Of a stretch of DNA of 64,000 nt, positions 18,503-26,930 are shown piece by piece. Each line of letters begins with the position of its first letter. Position 1 is the stretch's first letter. Location of the stretch: contig CAWFOR010000016.1 in assembly GCA_963817485.1 (NCBI GenBank), positions 1 to 64,000 of the forward strand, read 5' to 3'. Both the position numbers and the translations under genes were made by a program. Origin of the DNA: Hyphomicrobium_A sp963817485. GTDB taxonomy: Bacteria; Pseudomonadota; Alphaproteobacteria; Rhizobiales; Hyphomicrobiaceae. Under the pieces are notes generated by a model. The model was not told where the DNA came from. It ran no database searches and worked only from the letters and a program-made list of their open reading frames with translations.

Positions 18503-19396
18503 ATGTATTCCATGACATATGCAGTTTGGCGGTTCCAGCGCGTTGCGGCGCTCTGCACCGCGGCAGGGTTCGCACTGATGATCGCCGGCCTGCCGGCTTC
18601 CGCGCAGGATAAGGCGCCCGCGCCCGCCGCTCCCGGCGCCGCGCCTGCTGCTCCTGGTGCCGCTCCGGCCGCCAAGGATGCCGGCAAGGACGCCAAGGAT
18701 GCCAAGAAGTCCACGCAGTGGGTCAAGCTCTGCGACAAGATCACGATCAACGCTAAGCCCAAGGAAGGCGCGCCGCCCCCCGCTAAGGACGCCAAGCCCG
18801 CGACCGAGGATAAGCAGCTCTGCTCGACCATGTTCGAGGCGATCGAGAGCAACACCGGCCAGCTCATTGTCTCCGTCGGATTGCAGGAGATCGAGGGCGC
18901 ACCCAAGCAGGTGCTCGCCGTCATGGTTCCGCTCGGCGTCGTCATTCCCGGCGGCGTGAAGCTCGCAGTCTATAGCGCGGACCAGTGGGCGAAGGCCGCC
19001 AAGAACGAGACGATCGAGCTCAAGGACCTCAAGACGGTCGACCTCAAGTTCTCGCACTGCCTGCCGATCGGCTGCACCGCCGAGACCGAGGCGACGAAAG
19101 AGGTCAGCGACTTGTTGAAGGGCAACGCCGGCATGGCCGTGCTCGCCATCTGGACCAACGGACGCCAGTTCACGGTGCCGGTGCCACTCAACGGCTTCGG
19201 CGATGCGCTGACGGGCAAGCCGGTCGACAGCAAGGAATACTCGGAGAACCGCCGCAAGCTGATGGAGCAGATCCGCCAGCGCCAGATCGATCTCGCCAAC
19301 AAGGCCAAGGCCGACGAGATGAAGAACCTGCCGCCGCCGCCTCCGGGAGCGACCGCTCCCGCGGCCCCGGCCCCGGCGCCGTCCGCGAAGAAATAG
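18503..19396 (+). CDS. Invasion-associated locus B (IalB) family protein
   Basis: 297 residues. ATG 18503 follows GGAGAGAGG. A signal peptide ends at ASAQD (about residue 36), followed by an Ala/Pro-rich linker with repeated APAAPGA units, then the IalB domain (about 75-245): WVKLCDKITINAKPKEGAPP, QLCSTMFEAIESNTGQLIVS, VMVPLGVVIPGGVKL, and CLPIGC near the end with paired cysteines. The tail is again Pro/Ala-rich. IalB proteins are periplasmic or envelope-associated; the name comes from Bartonella, and the molecular role is poorly known in free-living relatives. Confidence 0.85.
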   Translation: MYSMTYAVWRFQRVAALCTAAGFALMIAGLPASAQDKAPAPAAPGAAPAAPGAAPAAKDAGKDAKDAKKSTQWVKLCDKITINAKPKEGAPPPAKDAKPATEDKQLCSTMFEAIESNTGQLIVSVGLQEIEGAPKQVLAVMVPLGVVIPGGVKLAVYSADQWAKAAKNETIELKDLKTVDLKFSHCLPIGCTAETEATKEVSDLLKGNAGMAVLAIWTNGRQFTVPVPLNGFGDALTGKPVDSKEYSENRRKLMEQIRQRQIDLANKAKADEMKNLPPPPPGATAPAAPAPAPSAKK

Positions 19397-19423
19397 CTCG
19401 CGGCACAAAGCCGAAACGAAAGT

Positions 19424-19454
19424 GACCGCTCGGCGACAACGCCGGGCGGTCTTT
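19424..19454 (+). terminator. Rho-independent terminator after the IalB-family gene
   Basis: Stem GACCGCTCGGCG / CGCCGGGCGGTC with loop ACAA, followed by TTT. It lies 28 bases past the IalB stop, between convergent genes. Confidence 0.75.
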
Positions 19455-19501
19455 GCATTTCAGCTCGGGCCCAGCTCGCCGGGGTCGCTCAATGCCTGCA
19501 G

Positions 19502-19846
19502 TCAGTGCGCCTGCAGATAGAGCGCCTTGTAGCCGCCGTTCTCGTCCTCGGCAAAAAGCTCCGACACCTGCGGATGGCGCAGCGGCTTGCCGGTCTCGTC
19601 TGCGAGCAGGTTCTGCTCCGAGACGTAGGCGATATATTCGGTCTCCGCGTTTTCCGCGAGCAGGTGATAGTAGGGCTGGTTCTTGTGAGGGCGGATGTCC
19701 TCGGGGATCGCGAGCCACCACTCCTCGGTGTTGTCGAACTCCGGGTCGATGTCGAAGACCACGCCGCGGAACGGATAGAATCGGTGACGGACAACCTGCC
19801 CCACCGAGAACTTCGCCTCGCGCATTGTTCCCATGATCGTGCCCAT
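19502..19846 (-). CDS. hspQ: Heat shock protein HspQ (YccV family, hemimethylated-DNA-binding domain)
   Basis: 114 residues from ATG 19846; in-frame ATGs at 19834 and 19825 are alternatives, the last giving MREAKFSVGQVVRHRFYPFR. The YccV/HspQ core is clear: FSVGQVVRHRFYPFRGVVFD, EEWWLAIPEDIRPHKNQPYY and TEYIAYVSEQNLLADETGKP. HspQ is a small cytosolic protein that in enterobacteria enhances Lon proteolysis and is heat-induced. Transcribed convergently with the IalB gene. Confidence 0.85.
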   Translation of the reverse strand: MGTIMGTMREAKFSVGQVVRHRFYPFRGVVFDIDPEFDNTEEWWLAIPEDIRPHKNQPYYHLLAENAETEYIAYVSEQNLLADETGKPLRHPQVSELFAEDENGGYKALYLQAH

Positions 19847-20094
19847 GGCTGAGTGCACCCCGTGCTTCATGGCTCGTGCCGCACTCCGACGTCGCCCCCT
19901 GAGTCCCATTCCAAGGTAGGTCGCGGCGACTGTCAATTGGCTAGGACAAACTGAGGGTTGGAACTGCGGCCTTCCTGCCGCACTTCTTATTGCTAAGGCC
20001 CGCAACCGCCGTTCCTTGGACGAATTCCAATTCGTGGGGTTGCTAGGGAGGCGAAGCCGGCGGTGGCAGATGCACCCTGGCGGAGCCGCCGGAG

Positions 20095-21150
20095 CTAGAG
20101 CCCGTAGGCCGCCGCCCGCTCGGGGTCCTTTGCAGCCACCAGCCGGGCGAGGTCGACGATGACCTTGGCCTGCTTCCAGGTGGCGTCGTCCTGCATCTTG
20201 CCGTCGATCATCACCGCGCCGGTGCCGTCGGGCATGGCCTCGATGATGCGCTTGGCGAAGGCGACCTCCTTCTCGTCGGGCGAGAATACGCGCTTGGCGA
20301 TATCGATCTGGGTCGGATGCAGCGACCACGCACCCAGGCACCCCTGCAGGAATGCGTTGCGGAACTGCGCCTCGCAGGCCGCCGGATCGGAGAAATCGCC
20401 GAACGGGCCATAGAACGGCTTCAAGCCGTAGGCGAGGCAGGCATCGACCATCTTGCCGACGGTGTAGTGCCAGAGGTCCTGCTGGAAGAATGGCCGCTTC
20501 GAGCCGCTGTCGCCGGTCGCGTCGGCAAGGACGCCATAGTCGGGGTGCCCGCCGCCGACGCGGGTCGTCTTCATGCCGCGCGAGGCTGCAAGGTCGGCCG
20601 GCCCCAGGCTCATTCCGTGCATGCGCGGGGAGGCGGCAGCGATCGCCTCCACGTTGTTGACCCCTTCCGCCGTCTCGAGAATGGCGTGGATGAGGATTGG
20701 CTTCTTGACCGTGTGCTTGGCTTCGAGCTGGGCCAGGAGCTGGTCGAGGTAGTGGATGTCCCACGGCCCCTCCACCTTCGGCAGCATGATCACGTCGAGC
20801 TTGTTGCCCACGGCTGCCACCAGCTCCGTGACGTCGTCGAGCACCCACGGGCTATTGAGGCAATTGATGCGCGTCCACAGACCGGTCGAGCCGAAATCGG
20901 TGGCGCTCGACATGGCGATGAAGCCTTTGCGCGCTGCCTCCTTCTGGTCGGCGGGGATGGCGTCCTCGAGGTTGCCGAGGATGACGTCGACCTGGCCCGC
21001 GATGTCCTTGATTTTGGCCCTGATCTTCTCGTTGTGCGGCGGCACGAAGTGAATCATGCGCTCGATGCGGATCGGAAGGGTCCGGTAGGGCTCGGGAGCG
21101 CCGATGGCGAGGGGGGAATAGAACTTCGCGGGCGTGCGCGTCGCGGCCAT
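20095..21150 (-). CDS. HpcH/HpaI-family CoA-ester lyase (malyl-CoA lyase-like)
   Basis: 351 residues from ATG 21150 (MAATRTPAKFYSPLAIGAPE). A TIM barrel of the citrate lyase beta/HpcH family: an Arg-containing start, VDVILGNLEDAIPADQKEAA (metal-binding acidic residues), LDVIMLPKVEGPWDIHYLD, ILIHAILETAEGVNNVEAI (catalytic Glu region), SLGPADLAASRGMKTTRVGG and GCLGAWSLHPTQIDIAKRVF. Relatives cleave or form malyl-CoA, beta-methylmalyl-CoA or citramalyl-CoA; the exact substrate cannot be read off. A MarR regulator gene lies upstream on the same strand. A glycerate kinase is encoded at 34.8 kb, but a serine cycle cannot be concluded from this window. Confidence 0.8.
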   Translation of the reverse strand: MAATRTPAKFYSPLAIGAPEPYRTLPIRIERMIHFVPPHNEKIRAKIKDIAGQVDVILGNLEDAIPADQKEAARKGFIAMSSATDFGSTGLWTRINCLNSPWVLDDVTELVAAVGNKLDVIMLPKVEGPWDIHYLDQLLAQLEAKHTVKKPILIHAILETAEGVNNVEAIAAASPRMHGMSLGPADLAASRGMKTTRVGGGHPDYGVLADATGDSGSKRPFFQQDLWHYTVGKMVDACLAYGLKPFYGPFGDFSDPAACEAQFRNAFLQGCLGAWSLHPTQIDIAKRVFSPDEKEVAFAKRIIEAMPDGTGAVMIDGKMQDDATWKQAKVIVDLARLVAAKDPERAAAYGL

Positions 21151-21263
21151 CGGTGGGCTCCCATGTTGCGGTGCAGCGCACTTTATGGCGCGCCCGACGG
21201 GAGTCAACGCCTACGGCACATAGGATGGCGCCCGCGCGGGCGGCCCCAAAAACCCCGCTGCTA

Positions 21264-21707
21264 TCAGGTACTGGGCCGCTCGCGCTCGGAGATGATGGAG
21301 CGCAGATTGTCGATGAACGTCTTGGCGCGTGTGGTCGGCAGCGCGGCGATGAGCGCTTCGTTGACGCCTTCGACGATCGCCTCCGACGCCTTGAGGATAT
21401 CGCGGCCCTGGTCGGTGACCGTAATCGCGTAGGCGCGCGCGTCCTCCTTCGTGCGCTTCCGCTTCAACAGCCCCTTGCGGATCATGGTCTGCATGATCTG
21501 CGAGACGGTCGAGCGGTCGATGCCGGTGTTGTCGATGATGTCCTGTTGGCTTGCGCCGTCGTTCTGCGCCACCGTCACCAGCACCACGTACTGCCGCGCG
21601 GTGATGTCGATGCCGGCCATCTTCTGCTGGAACAGCTCGGTCGCGCGCTGATGCACACGGTGCAACAGATGAAGGGGCGATCGTTCGAGTTGGGTTTCGC
21701 GCTGCAT
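21264..21707 (-). CDS. MarR-family transcriptional regulator
   Basis: 147 residues from ATG 21707 (GGGGATCC before it; ATG 21728 adds seven residues). Winged helix: ITARQYVVLVTVAQND (helices before the HTH), QQDIIDNTGIDRSTVSQIMQ (recognition), then the wing KGLLKRKRTKEDARAYAITV, where the DxR motif DAR is seen. C-terminal helices form the dimer interface. It lies 113 bases upstream of the CoA-ester lyase on the same strand, so it may regulate that gene or itself; ligand unknown. Confidence 0.85.
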   Translation of the reverse strand: MQRETQLERSPLHLLHRVHQRATELFQQKMAGIDITARQYVVLVTVAQNDGASQQDIIDNTGIDRSTVSQIMQTMIRKGLLKRKRTKEDARAYAITVTDQGRDILKASEAIVEGVNEALIAALPTTRAKTFIDNLRSIISERERPST

Positions 21708-22076
21708 GGATCCCCGTTTAAAGCTCATTTTCCAAAGCCCGATGACCGACCGCCGGCACGGCACGGCCTCGGCTGGGTTGGTCAGTTCCCGTGCGGGTTC
21801 GATAACTCATTGAACGCAAGTTCGGTTTCCCGCGCTTGACCGAGACGGCACAATCCGTTGACTGAGGAAGAAACTGGAAGCGTTCCGGCGGCAAACCCGC
21901 TTCGGCCCGCGGCGCTGAGGGCAGGCCATGGCGGGGACGAAAATAGCGTCTCTTCGGCGGCGGCCGGCGGGGTTTCGTGTCACAATCGCTTCCCTTACGG
22001 TTCTGTAATAACTTGGAAATTGCCTCGCAAACCCACGCTGCCTAAATATACGCAGTCCCAGGGAAGGCTTAAGCCG
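21708..22076. other. Divergent intergenic region, MarR gene / two-component system
   Basis: 369 bases with promoters for both sides. A small dyad GAAC-GCAA-GTTC at 21812-21823, about 105 bases upstream of the MarR start, is a possible operator. AT-richer sequence (CTGTAATAACTTGG) near 22002 may hold the promoter of the two-component genes. No convincing gene; the frame open from 21858 is a 5' extension of the response regulator. Confidence 0.35.
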
Positions 22077-22754
22077 ATGCGCATACTTGTCGTCGAGGAC
22101 GACGCCGAGACCGCCGCTTACGTGTCCAATGGGTTCGCGGAGGAAGGGCACTCCGCCGAGACGGTTGCGGACGGCCGCGACGGGCTCACCCAGGCCATGG
22201 ACGAGGTCTATGACATCCTTGTCATCGACCGCATGCTCCCGGGGCTCGACGGCCTCTCGCTGGTGCGCGCGTTGCGCGCGGTCGGCCACAAGGTCCCGGT
22301 GATCTTTCTCACCTCGCTCGGCGGCGTCGATGACCGTGTCGACGGCCTCAACGTCGGCGGCGACGACTACCTCGTCAAGCCGTTTGCCTTCTCCGAGCTC
22401 ATGGCGCGCGTAAACGCGCTCGCCCGGCGCCCGCACTTGCGCGACGCGGAGACCATCCTGCGCGTCGGCGACCTTGAGATGGACCTCATCGCGCGCAAGG
22501 TGACGCGCGGCACGGATGTGATTGACCTGCAACCGCGCGAGTTCCGCCTGCTCGAGGTGTTGATGCGTAACAAGGGCCGCGTGCTGACGCGCACGATGCT
22601 GCTCGAGCGGGTGTGGAGCTTCCATTTCGAGCCGAAGACCAGCGTAGTCGAGACGCACATCTCGCGGCTGCGTACCAAGATCGACCGGCCGTACGGCCGC
22701 GAGCTGATCCACACTGTGCGCGGCAGCGGCTACACAATGCATGATCAGTCGTGA
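22077..22754 (+). CDS. OmpR-family response regulator
   Basis: 225 residues from ATG 22077 (GGGAAGG upstream). Receiver domain: acidic pair Asp8-Asp9 (VVEDDAE), phosphoacceptor Asp51 (VIDRMLPGLDG), conserved Thr in FLTSLGG, Lys in DYLVKPFAFSEL. The C-terminal winged helix (about 130-222) has LQPREFRLLEVLMRNKGRVL and VVETHISRLRTKIDR, typical of OmpR/PhoB proteins. Its end overlaps the histidine kinase start by 14 bases. Signal unknown. Confidence 0.93.
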   Translation: MRILVVEDDAETAAYVSNGFAEEGHSAETVADGRDGLTQAMDEVYDILVIDRMLPGLDGLSLVRALRAVGHKVPVIFLTSLGGVDDRVDGLNVGGDDYLVKPFAFSELMARVNALARRPHLRDAETILRVGDLEMDLIARKVTRGTDVIDLQPREFRLLEVLMRNKGRVLTRTMLLERVWSFHFEPKTSVVETHISRLRTKIDRPYGRELIHTVRGSGYTMHDQS

Positions 22755-24114
22755 CCTCCTGAAGCGTACCCCCGTCCGCCTCGCGGGGGCCTTCACATTG
22801 CTGTTCGCGTTGACCGTCGTCGCTCTCGTCGCGGTCCTCTATCTGACGCTGGGGGCCGAGCTCGAGAGCCACATCCGCAAGCGCGTCGAGGAGACGAGCG
22901 ACACCCTGCTCACGATCGATGCCGAGCACGGCTTCGATGCGCTCGCGGTCGTCGTCGCGGATGAAGCCAAGTCCGTGCGCGATTTCGACAGCATCTTTCT
23001 CTTGCGGCGCGAGGACGGCGCTTTCCAGGCCGGCAACGTGCAGAACGTCAAGGTGTTCGCCGGCTGGGATATCCTCGATCGCGCCTGGTTGCCGTTGGTC
23101 GCGAGCAAGGGCGATCCCGACGACCGCTTCTATGCGATTTGGAAACCCGTCTCCAACGGATACCTGCTGGTTGGCCAAAGCGATCGGGAGATCCGCGAGG
23201 TGCAGCGCATCCTGCTGCACGGCCTGAGCTGGGGCCTCCTGACGACGGTGTTGCTCGCCATCGGTTCGGCGACGTATCTGGCGCGCCGCGCACAGCAGAA
23301 GATCGACGTGTTTGCAACGACCCTGTCCAAGGTGAGCCACGGCGACATCGCCAACCGCGTGCCGCTGACGGGATCGGGCGATGACCTCGACAAGGTCGCG
23401 GCGCAGATCAACGCCACGCTCGCGCACCTGCAGAAGCTGATCGAGAGCGTCAACCAGGCCTCCTCCGACATCGCCCACGACTTGAAGAAGCCGATCGGGC
23501 GTCTGCGCCGGCGGCTGGAGGAGGCGCTGAGCGCAAAGGGCGACCCCAAGGAGTTTCGCGGCCGCGTGGAGGAGTCGCTGGAAGAGCTGGACTCCATCGT
23601 CGAGACGTTCGAGGCGCTGCTGCGCATCACGCAGCTCGAGGCGGGCGCCCGCAAGGCGCGCTTCTGCGATGTCGATCTCGGCTCCGTTCTCGCGGAGGTT
23701 GCCGACATCTACGAGCCCGTCGTCGAGGAAGCGGGCGACAGCCTCGAGAGCGCGGTGCCGACGAGCCTGAAGGGGCGGATCCGGGGCGACCGCGAGCTGC
23801 TGACGCAGCTTTTTGCCAACCTTATCGAGAACGCCATCCGCCACTCGCCGAAGGGCATCCGCATCGGGGTGAGCCTCTTGAACCAGGTGGGGAGGTACGT
23901 GGCGGTCGTGTGGGACACGGGGCCGGGCATCCCGACCGATGAGCGCGGCAACGTCTTCCGGCGGCTCTATCGCTTGGAACGCGCGCGCTCCACTCCTGGC
24001 AGCGGCCTCGGGCTGAGCATGGTGGCGGCGATCGCCGACCTGCATGGGGCCAGCTTGGAGCTGCACGACAACAAGCCCGGCTTGCGCATAAACGTGATCT
24101 TCCCGAAGGAGTGA
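22741..24114 (+). CDS. Sensor histidine kinase, partner of the upstream response regulator
   Basis: 457 residues. TM helix 1 (about 14-38), a periplasmic sensor domain of about 115 residues, TM helix 2 (about 160-182), HAMP, then the dimerisation box SSDIAHDLKKPIGRLR with His246. ATP-binding boxes: N box LIENAIRHSPKG, G1 VVWDTGPGIP, F box VFRRLYRLERARST, G2 GSGLGLSMVAAI. The ATG lies inside the regulator gene (14-base overlap), so the two are translated together. Lys-Lys-Pro after the phospho-His resembles the PmrB/QseC-type DLKKPI variant. No input signal can be inferred with confidence; small secreted proteins are encoded just downstream on the other strand. Confidence 0.93.
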   Translation: MISRDLLKRTPVRLAGAFTLLFALTVVALVAVLYLTLGAELESHIRKRVEETSDTLLTIDAEHGFDALAVVVADEAKSVRDFDSIFLLRREDGAFQAGNVQNVKVFAGWDILDRAWLPLVASKGDPDDRFYAIWKPVSNGYLLVGQSDREIREVQRILLHGLSWGLLTTVLLAIGSATYLARRAQQKIDVFATTLSKVSHGDIANRVPLTGSGDDLDKVAAQINATLAHLQKLIESVNQASSDIAHDLKKPIGRLRRRLEEALSAKGDPKEFRGRVEESLEELDSIVETFEALLRITQLEAGARKARFCDVDLGSVLAEVADIYEPVVEEAGDSLESAVPTSLKGRIRGDRELLTQLFANLIENAIRHSPKGIRIGVSLLNQVGRYVAVVWDTGPGIPTDERGNVFRRLYRLERARSTPGSGLGLSMVAAIADLHGASLELHDNKPGLRINVIFPKE

Positions 24115-24138
24115 GCGCGAGCCGGCAACGGGTGGCAC

Positions 24139-24173
24139 AAAAAAAGATGCAGCGCGCTTGTGGCGGCTGCATC
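24139..24173 (-). terminator. Rho-independent terminator of the small secreted protein gene at 24219
   Basis: On the minus strand: stem GATGCAGC / GCTGCATC (24173-24166 and 24153-24146) with a 12-base loop, followed by seven T (24145-24139). Confidence 0.75.
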
Positions 24174-24218
24174 AGTTCGTTTCGGATGAACGGGTAGCGA
24201 CTTAAACTTCGGTAGGAC

Positions 24219-24407
24219 TCACCAGTAGCGGCAGTGACGGTGGTGGTGGCTCCACCAGCAGCGGTGATGGCGCCAATGCGCCTGCACCACGGCAGTCGGA
24301 TGCGACACGGTGAGGCCGGAGCCCGACACCGCGGCATGACCGGCGGCGGCGCCGAGGCACATGAACACAACGCCGCTCAGGAGCGACAGAGGAACGAGAC
24401 GCTTCAT
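24219..24407 (-). CDS. Small secreted His/Trp-rich peptide
   Basis: 62 residues. ATG 24407 follows GGGGAG. A signal peptide (MKRLVPLSLLSGVVFMCLGA, cleavage near GHAAV) is followed by a short mature part whose C-terminus is extraordinarily rich in His, Trp, Arg and Cys: AHWRHHRCWWSHHHRHCRYW. Two Cys and seven His in 20 residues suggest metal or heme binding, or cell-surface interaction, but no family is known to me. It has its own terminator. Confidence 0.7.
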   Translation of the reverse strand: MKRLVPLSLLSGVVFMCLGAAAGHAAVSGSGLTVSHPTAVVQAHWRHHRCWWSHHHRHCRYW

Positions 24408-24532
24408 AGTTTGACTCCCCGTTTTGAGAGCACCTTCAAGCGAAGGTGTGATGTCTAGCTTGAACGACCACAAGTACGTGCGGCCAGCTTGGAGAGGCGG
24501 CAGGTCCGAAGACCCGCCGCTGTAGGACGTGC

Positions 24533-24694
24533 TTACTTCTTGACGCACTTAGAGCTGGCATCGTCCCACTTCATGTTCGCCAGCTTCTCGCACTCCGCTT
24601 TCGTCTTGGGGGCGCTCTTGGCCTGGGCGATAGGAGCGGCGAGGCCGAACAGGAGGCCGGCGAGGATGGCGGTGCTCACAATCTTCTTCGACAT
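24533..24694 (-). CDS. Small secreted Lys-rich protein
   Basis: 53 residues. ATG 24694 is preceded by GGAGAG. Signal peptide MSKKIVSTAILAGLLFGLAA ending AQA, mature part of about 30 residues KSAPKTKAECEKLANMKWDD followed by ASSKCVKK, with two cysteines that could form one disulfide. Similar short CEKLANMKWD-type secreted peptides occur in Rhizobiales; function unknown. Confidence 0.7.
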   Translation of the reverse strand: MSKKIVSTAILAGLLFGLAAPIAQAKSAPKTKAECEKLANMKWDDASSKCVKK

Positions 24695-24901
24695 ATGGAA
24701 CTCTCCATTTGCTGTCCGGGTGGCATTTTTTGATCCACCCGGCGCGCACCCTGCGCCGCGATCATTGCCAGGAGCTGGCGTCCGCCATACCATTTCGTAA
24801 GGTCTCCGCGCCCAATAAAAATATTGCGTTTTCAGGTATTTATGTGGCTTCCGATGCTATGATTGCAGCGAGCAAATAGGGGCTCGCCCTAGGGTTCCCG
24901 T

Positions 24902-25402
24902 CTAGTGCTCGGTCTCGAAATAATCGGCGCGGTCGATGCCTTGAAAATCGAAGACCGTGGGCGTGCACGTGCCCTGCGAAATGACGTTGAGCGTGCAGGC
25001 AAGCGAGTTGCCCGCGGCGATGCCGTAGCGCTCGAGGAAGCGCGGCCCGGGATACCAACTGTTCATCAGGCGCAGCTCGTGTTTGCCTTCGAGCGCTTGA
25101 CGCACGAGCCTGTCATCGCCTGAGGCGGCACCTGCGAAAGTGAACACCACCGTCAGGCCTTCGTAGCCCGGGCCACCGTCGAGCGAAGCCTGCGCGATCG
25201 AGTCCGGTGTCTTCTCGATGCTGACGATGGTGCAGGTTCCCGGGTGCTCTACGTAGGTGCACTTGCCGCCGATCCGGGCGCCGAGCTTGCCGTTCTGCGG
25301 CGCATCCGGCTCTGCGCGTGCGGCGAACGCGAAGGCAACCACCGCAGCGGCCGCCATCGCCATCCGCGCTCCCCTCCCAATCACTCGCGTCTCATCGGTC
25401 AC
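24902..25402 (-). CDS. Secreted protein of unknown function, coupled to the PPC-repeat protein
   Basis: 166 residues. The GTG start at 25402 overlaps the end of the upstream gene (stop at 25392-25394). The signal peptide MAMAAAAVVAFAFAARA begins at residue 14. The mature part has four cysteines (GGKCTYVEHPGTCTIVSIEK and SLACTLNVISQGTCTPTVFD), suggesting two disulfides, and a hydrophobic beta-rich middle. I do not recognise the family. Translational coupling suggests it works with the membrane PPC-repeat protein. Confidence 0.65.
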   Translation of the reverse strand: MTDETRVIGRGARMAMAAAAVVAFAFAARAEPDAPQNGKLGARIGGKCTYVEHPGTCTIVSIEKTPDSIAQASLDGGPGYEGLTVVFTFAGAASGDDRLVRQALEGKHELRLMNSWYPGPRFLERYGIAAGNSLACTLNVISQGTCTPTVFDFQGIDRADYFETEH

Positions 25403-26807
25403 CTGGAGGCCCCTCGGCGACAGTCAGCGTATAGTCACCTGCGGCGCTGCCGTAGACGTCGCGCACACGCAGGTAATAGGTCGCGTTCGGCGCGACCTTG
25501 AACGAATAGCTCGTATCGCCTCCGGGTGTCGTGTTGGCTTGGGTGCCGAGCAGCGTCTTGTTGGCGCCGTAGAGCGCGATCTCCGGCTGCAGCGTGATCG
25601 AACCGTTCTTCACGCTGGCGACCAGCGTCGCCTCCGGCTTGCCCGCGGTAATGGCGAAGAAGTCGAGGTCGCTCTTGTCCATGATGTTGGCAACGACGGG
25701 CGCCGCGATGGCGATGGGTCTGGCGTGCAAGATGTCGTCGTTGGGCTCCAGCGCATCGTAGGATTTGGTCGCGACGACGCGCATTAGGTACACGCCCGTG
25801 CTCGAGCCATAGGTGTTGCTCGCGCGCACGACGTAGCGCGTTGCGGGCTCGGCGACGAAGGCATACGTGATATCGGCGCCCGGCGTCGACTTATAGGCCG
25901 AGCCGAGGCTGGCCTTCTCCGCGTCGAACAGCTCGAGCCGCGGCTCGAGCGTCGTGGAGCGGTTCTGCAACTCGATGCGCAGCCAATCGCGGTGGGTCTC
26001 CGGCGAGGTGAACGCGAAGTAGTCGGCGTCATTGCCGGCGCCGATCGACGCCGTGATCCACGTCCCGAGCTTGATCTCGTTGGTGGCGAGCGCGTCGTCG
26101 TTGGGTTCGCGCTCCTGCGCCTCGATCGGCACGCTTTGCGGCACTGTCGTCGCGAGCGTGGCGAGCGCCTGTTCGTGGCGCACGGCGACGACCGCGTGAT
26201 TGAAGTCGCGCGAGACCTGTTGGGCGCTCCCGACCTCCGCGTCGATCTTCTGCTTGAGGCTCGCCGGCACGGGCGGAGGCGCGGCGCTCGCCGCGATGGA
26301 GCTCGTGGTGAGGCCCTCCTTGACGGCCTGGCGCACGAGGTTCGCGATGTCCGACAGGCTCGCCTCGTAAGCGCGCGCGCTGCCCTTGCACTGCAGGAAC
26401 TGCTCGGGATCGAGGCGGCCGGCGTCCAGCACGGTGCAGCAAGTCTTGAGGTTGAGCGCCGTCATCTGCGCGCGCTCGTCGAGATCGGTCAGCTGCTCGC
26501 GACCGATTTCCAGTTCGCCTTCCGTCTTGAGGAAGCTGATCTTCGTCTTGAGGCCGAGCGAGGTCTCCCGGAAGATCGCTTCGCACGGCGACAGCCTTCC
26601 CTTGGCGAGGTCGTAGCCGAGATAGAGAAGCGCGATCAGGAAAAACGCGCTCGCGGTGGCGCCGATGGGCAGCAGGTGTCGCGCTATGCCCCCGGGCCTC
26701 GCCCTCTGTGATGATCGCCACGACCTTGCAGTGTGAACGCCCGCTCTGCGCAGCTTCCGCCATGAAGCCCGCACGCGCGACGGCACCGTCTCGGTTGGGT
26801 CGCTCAC
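25392..26807 (-). CDS. Single-pass membrane protein with two PPC-type beta-sandwich repeats
   Basis: 471 residues. A basic N-terminus, one TM helix (about 45-67, HLLPIGATASAFFLIALLYLG), a helical region with paired cysteines (LKTCCTVLD), an Ala/Pro linker, then two domains of the bacterial pre-peptidase C-terminal (PPC) type: first from QEREPNDDALATNEIKLGTW to VYLMRVV, second from DALEPNDDILHARPIAIAAP to GDYTLTV. Each has the DxDxFxI/F core (DADYFAFTSPE; DLDFFAITAGK) and a YYLRVRDVYG-like ending. PPC domains usually flank secreted peptidases; here no catalytic domain is present. The next gene overlaps by 11 bases. Confidence 0.7.
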   Translation of the reverse strand: MSDPTETVPSRVRASWRKLRRAGVHTARSWRSSQRARPGGIARHLLPIGATASAFFLIALLYLGYDLAKGRLSPCEAIFRETSLGLKTKISFLKTEGELEIGREQLTDLDERAQMTALNLKTCCTVLDAGRLDPEQFLQCKGSARAYEASLSDIANLVRQAVKEGLTTSSIAASAAPPPVPASLKQKIDAEVGSAQQVSRDFNHAVVAVRHEQALATLATTVPQSVPIEAQEREPNDDALATNEIKLGTWITASIGAGNDADYFAFTSPETHRDWLRIELQNRSTTLEPRLELFDAEKASLGSAYKSTPGADITYAFVAEPATRYVVRASNTYGSSTGVYLMRVVATKSYDALEPNDDILHARPIAIAAPVVANIMDKSDLDFFAITAGKPEATLVASVKNGSITLQPEIALYGANKTLLGTQANTTPGGDTSYSFKVAPNATYYLRVRDVYGSAAGDYTLTVAEGPPGDR

Positions 26808-26930
26808 GAGCTGCCTCCCCCTTCCGCGTCCTGGTGCAAGAGGGAGGGTTCATGTCGCGACGTATGTCAATATCGCCCCGCCACTAGCCTACATTGGCTG
26901 GTGATAACTCTGCAGCCCGCGGCCACGAGG

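Noticed and set aside
22486..24138. A 550-residue minus-strand frame over the two-component genes
   Set aside because: Shadow of an OmpR regulator and histidine kinase that both have all catalytic motifs.
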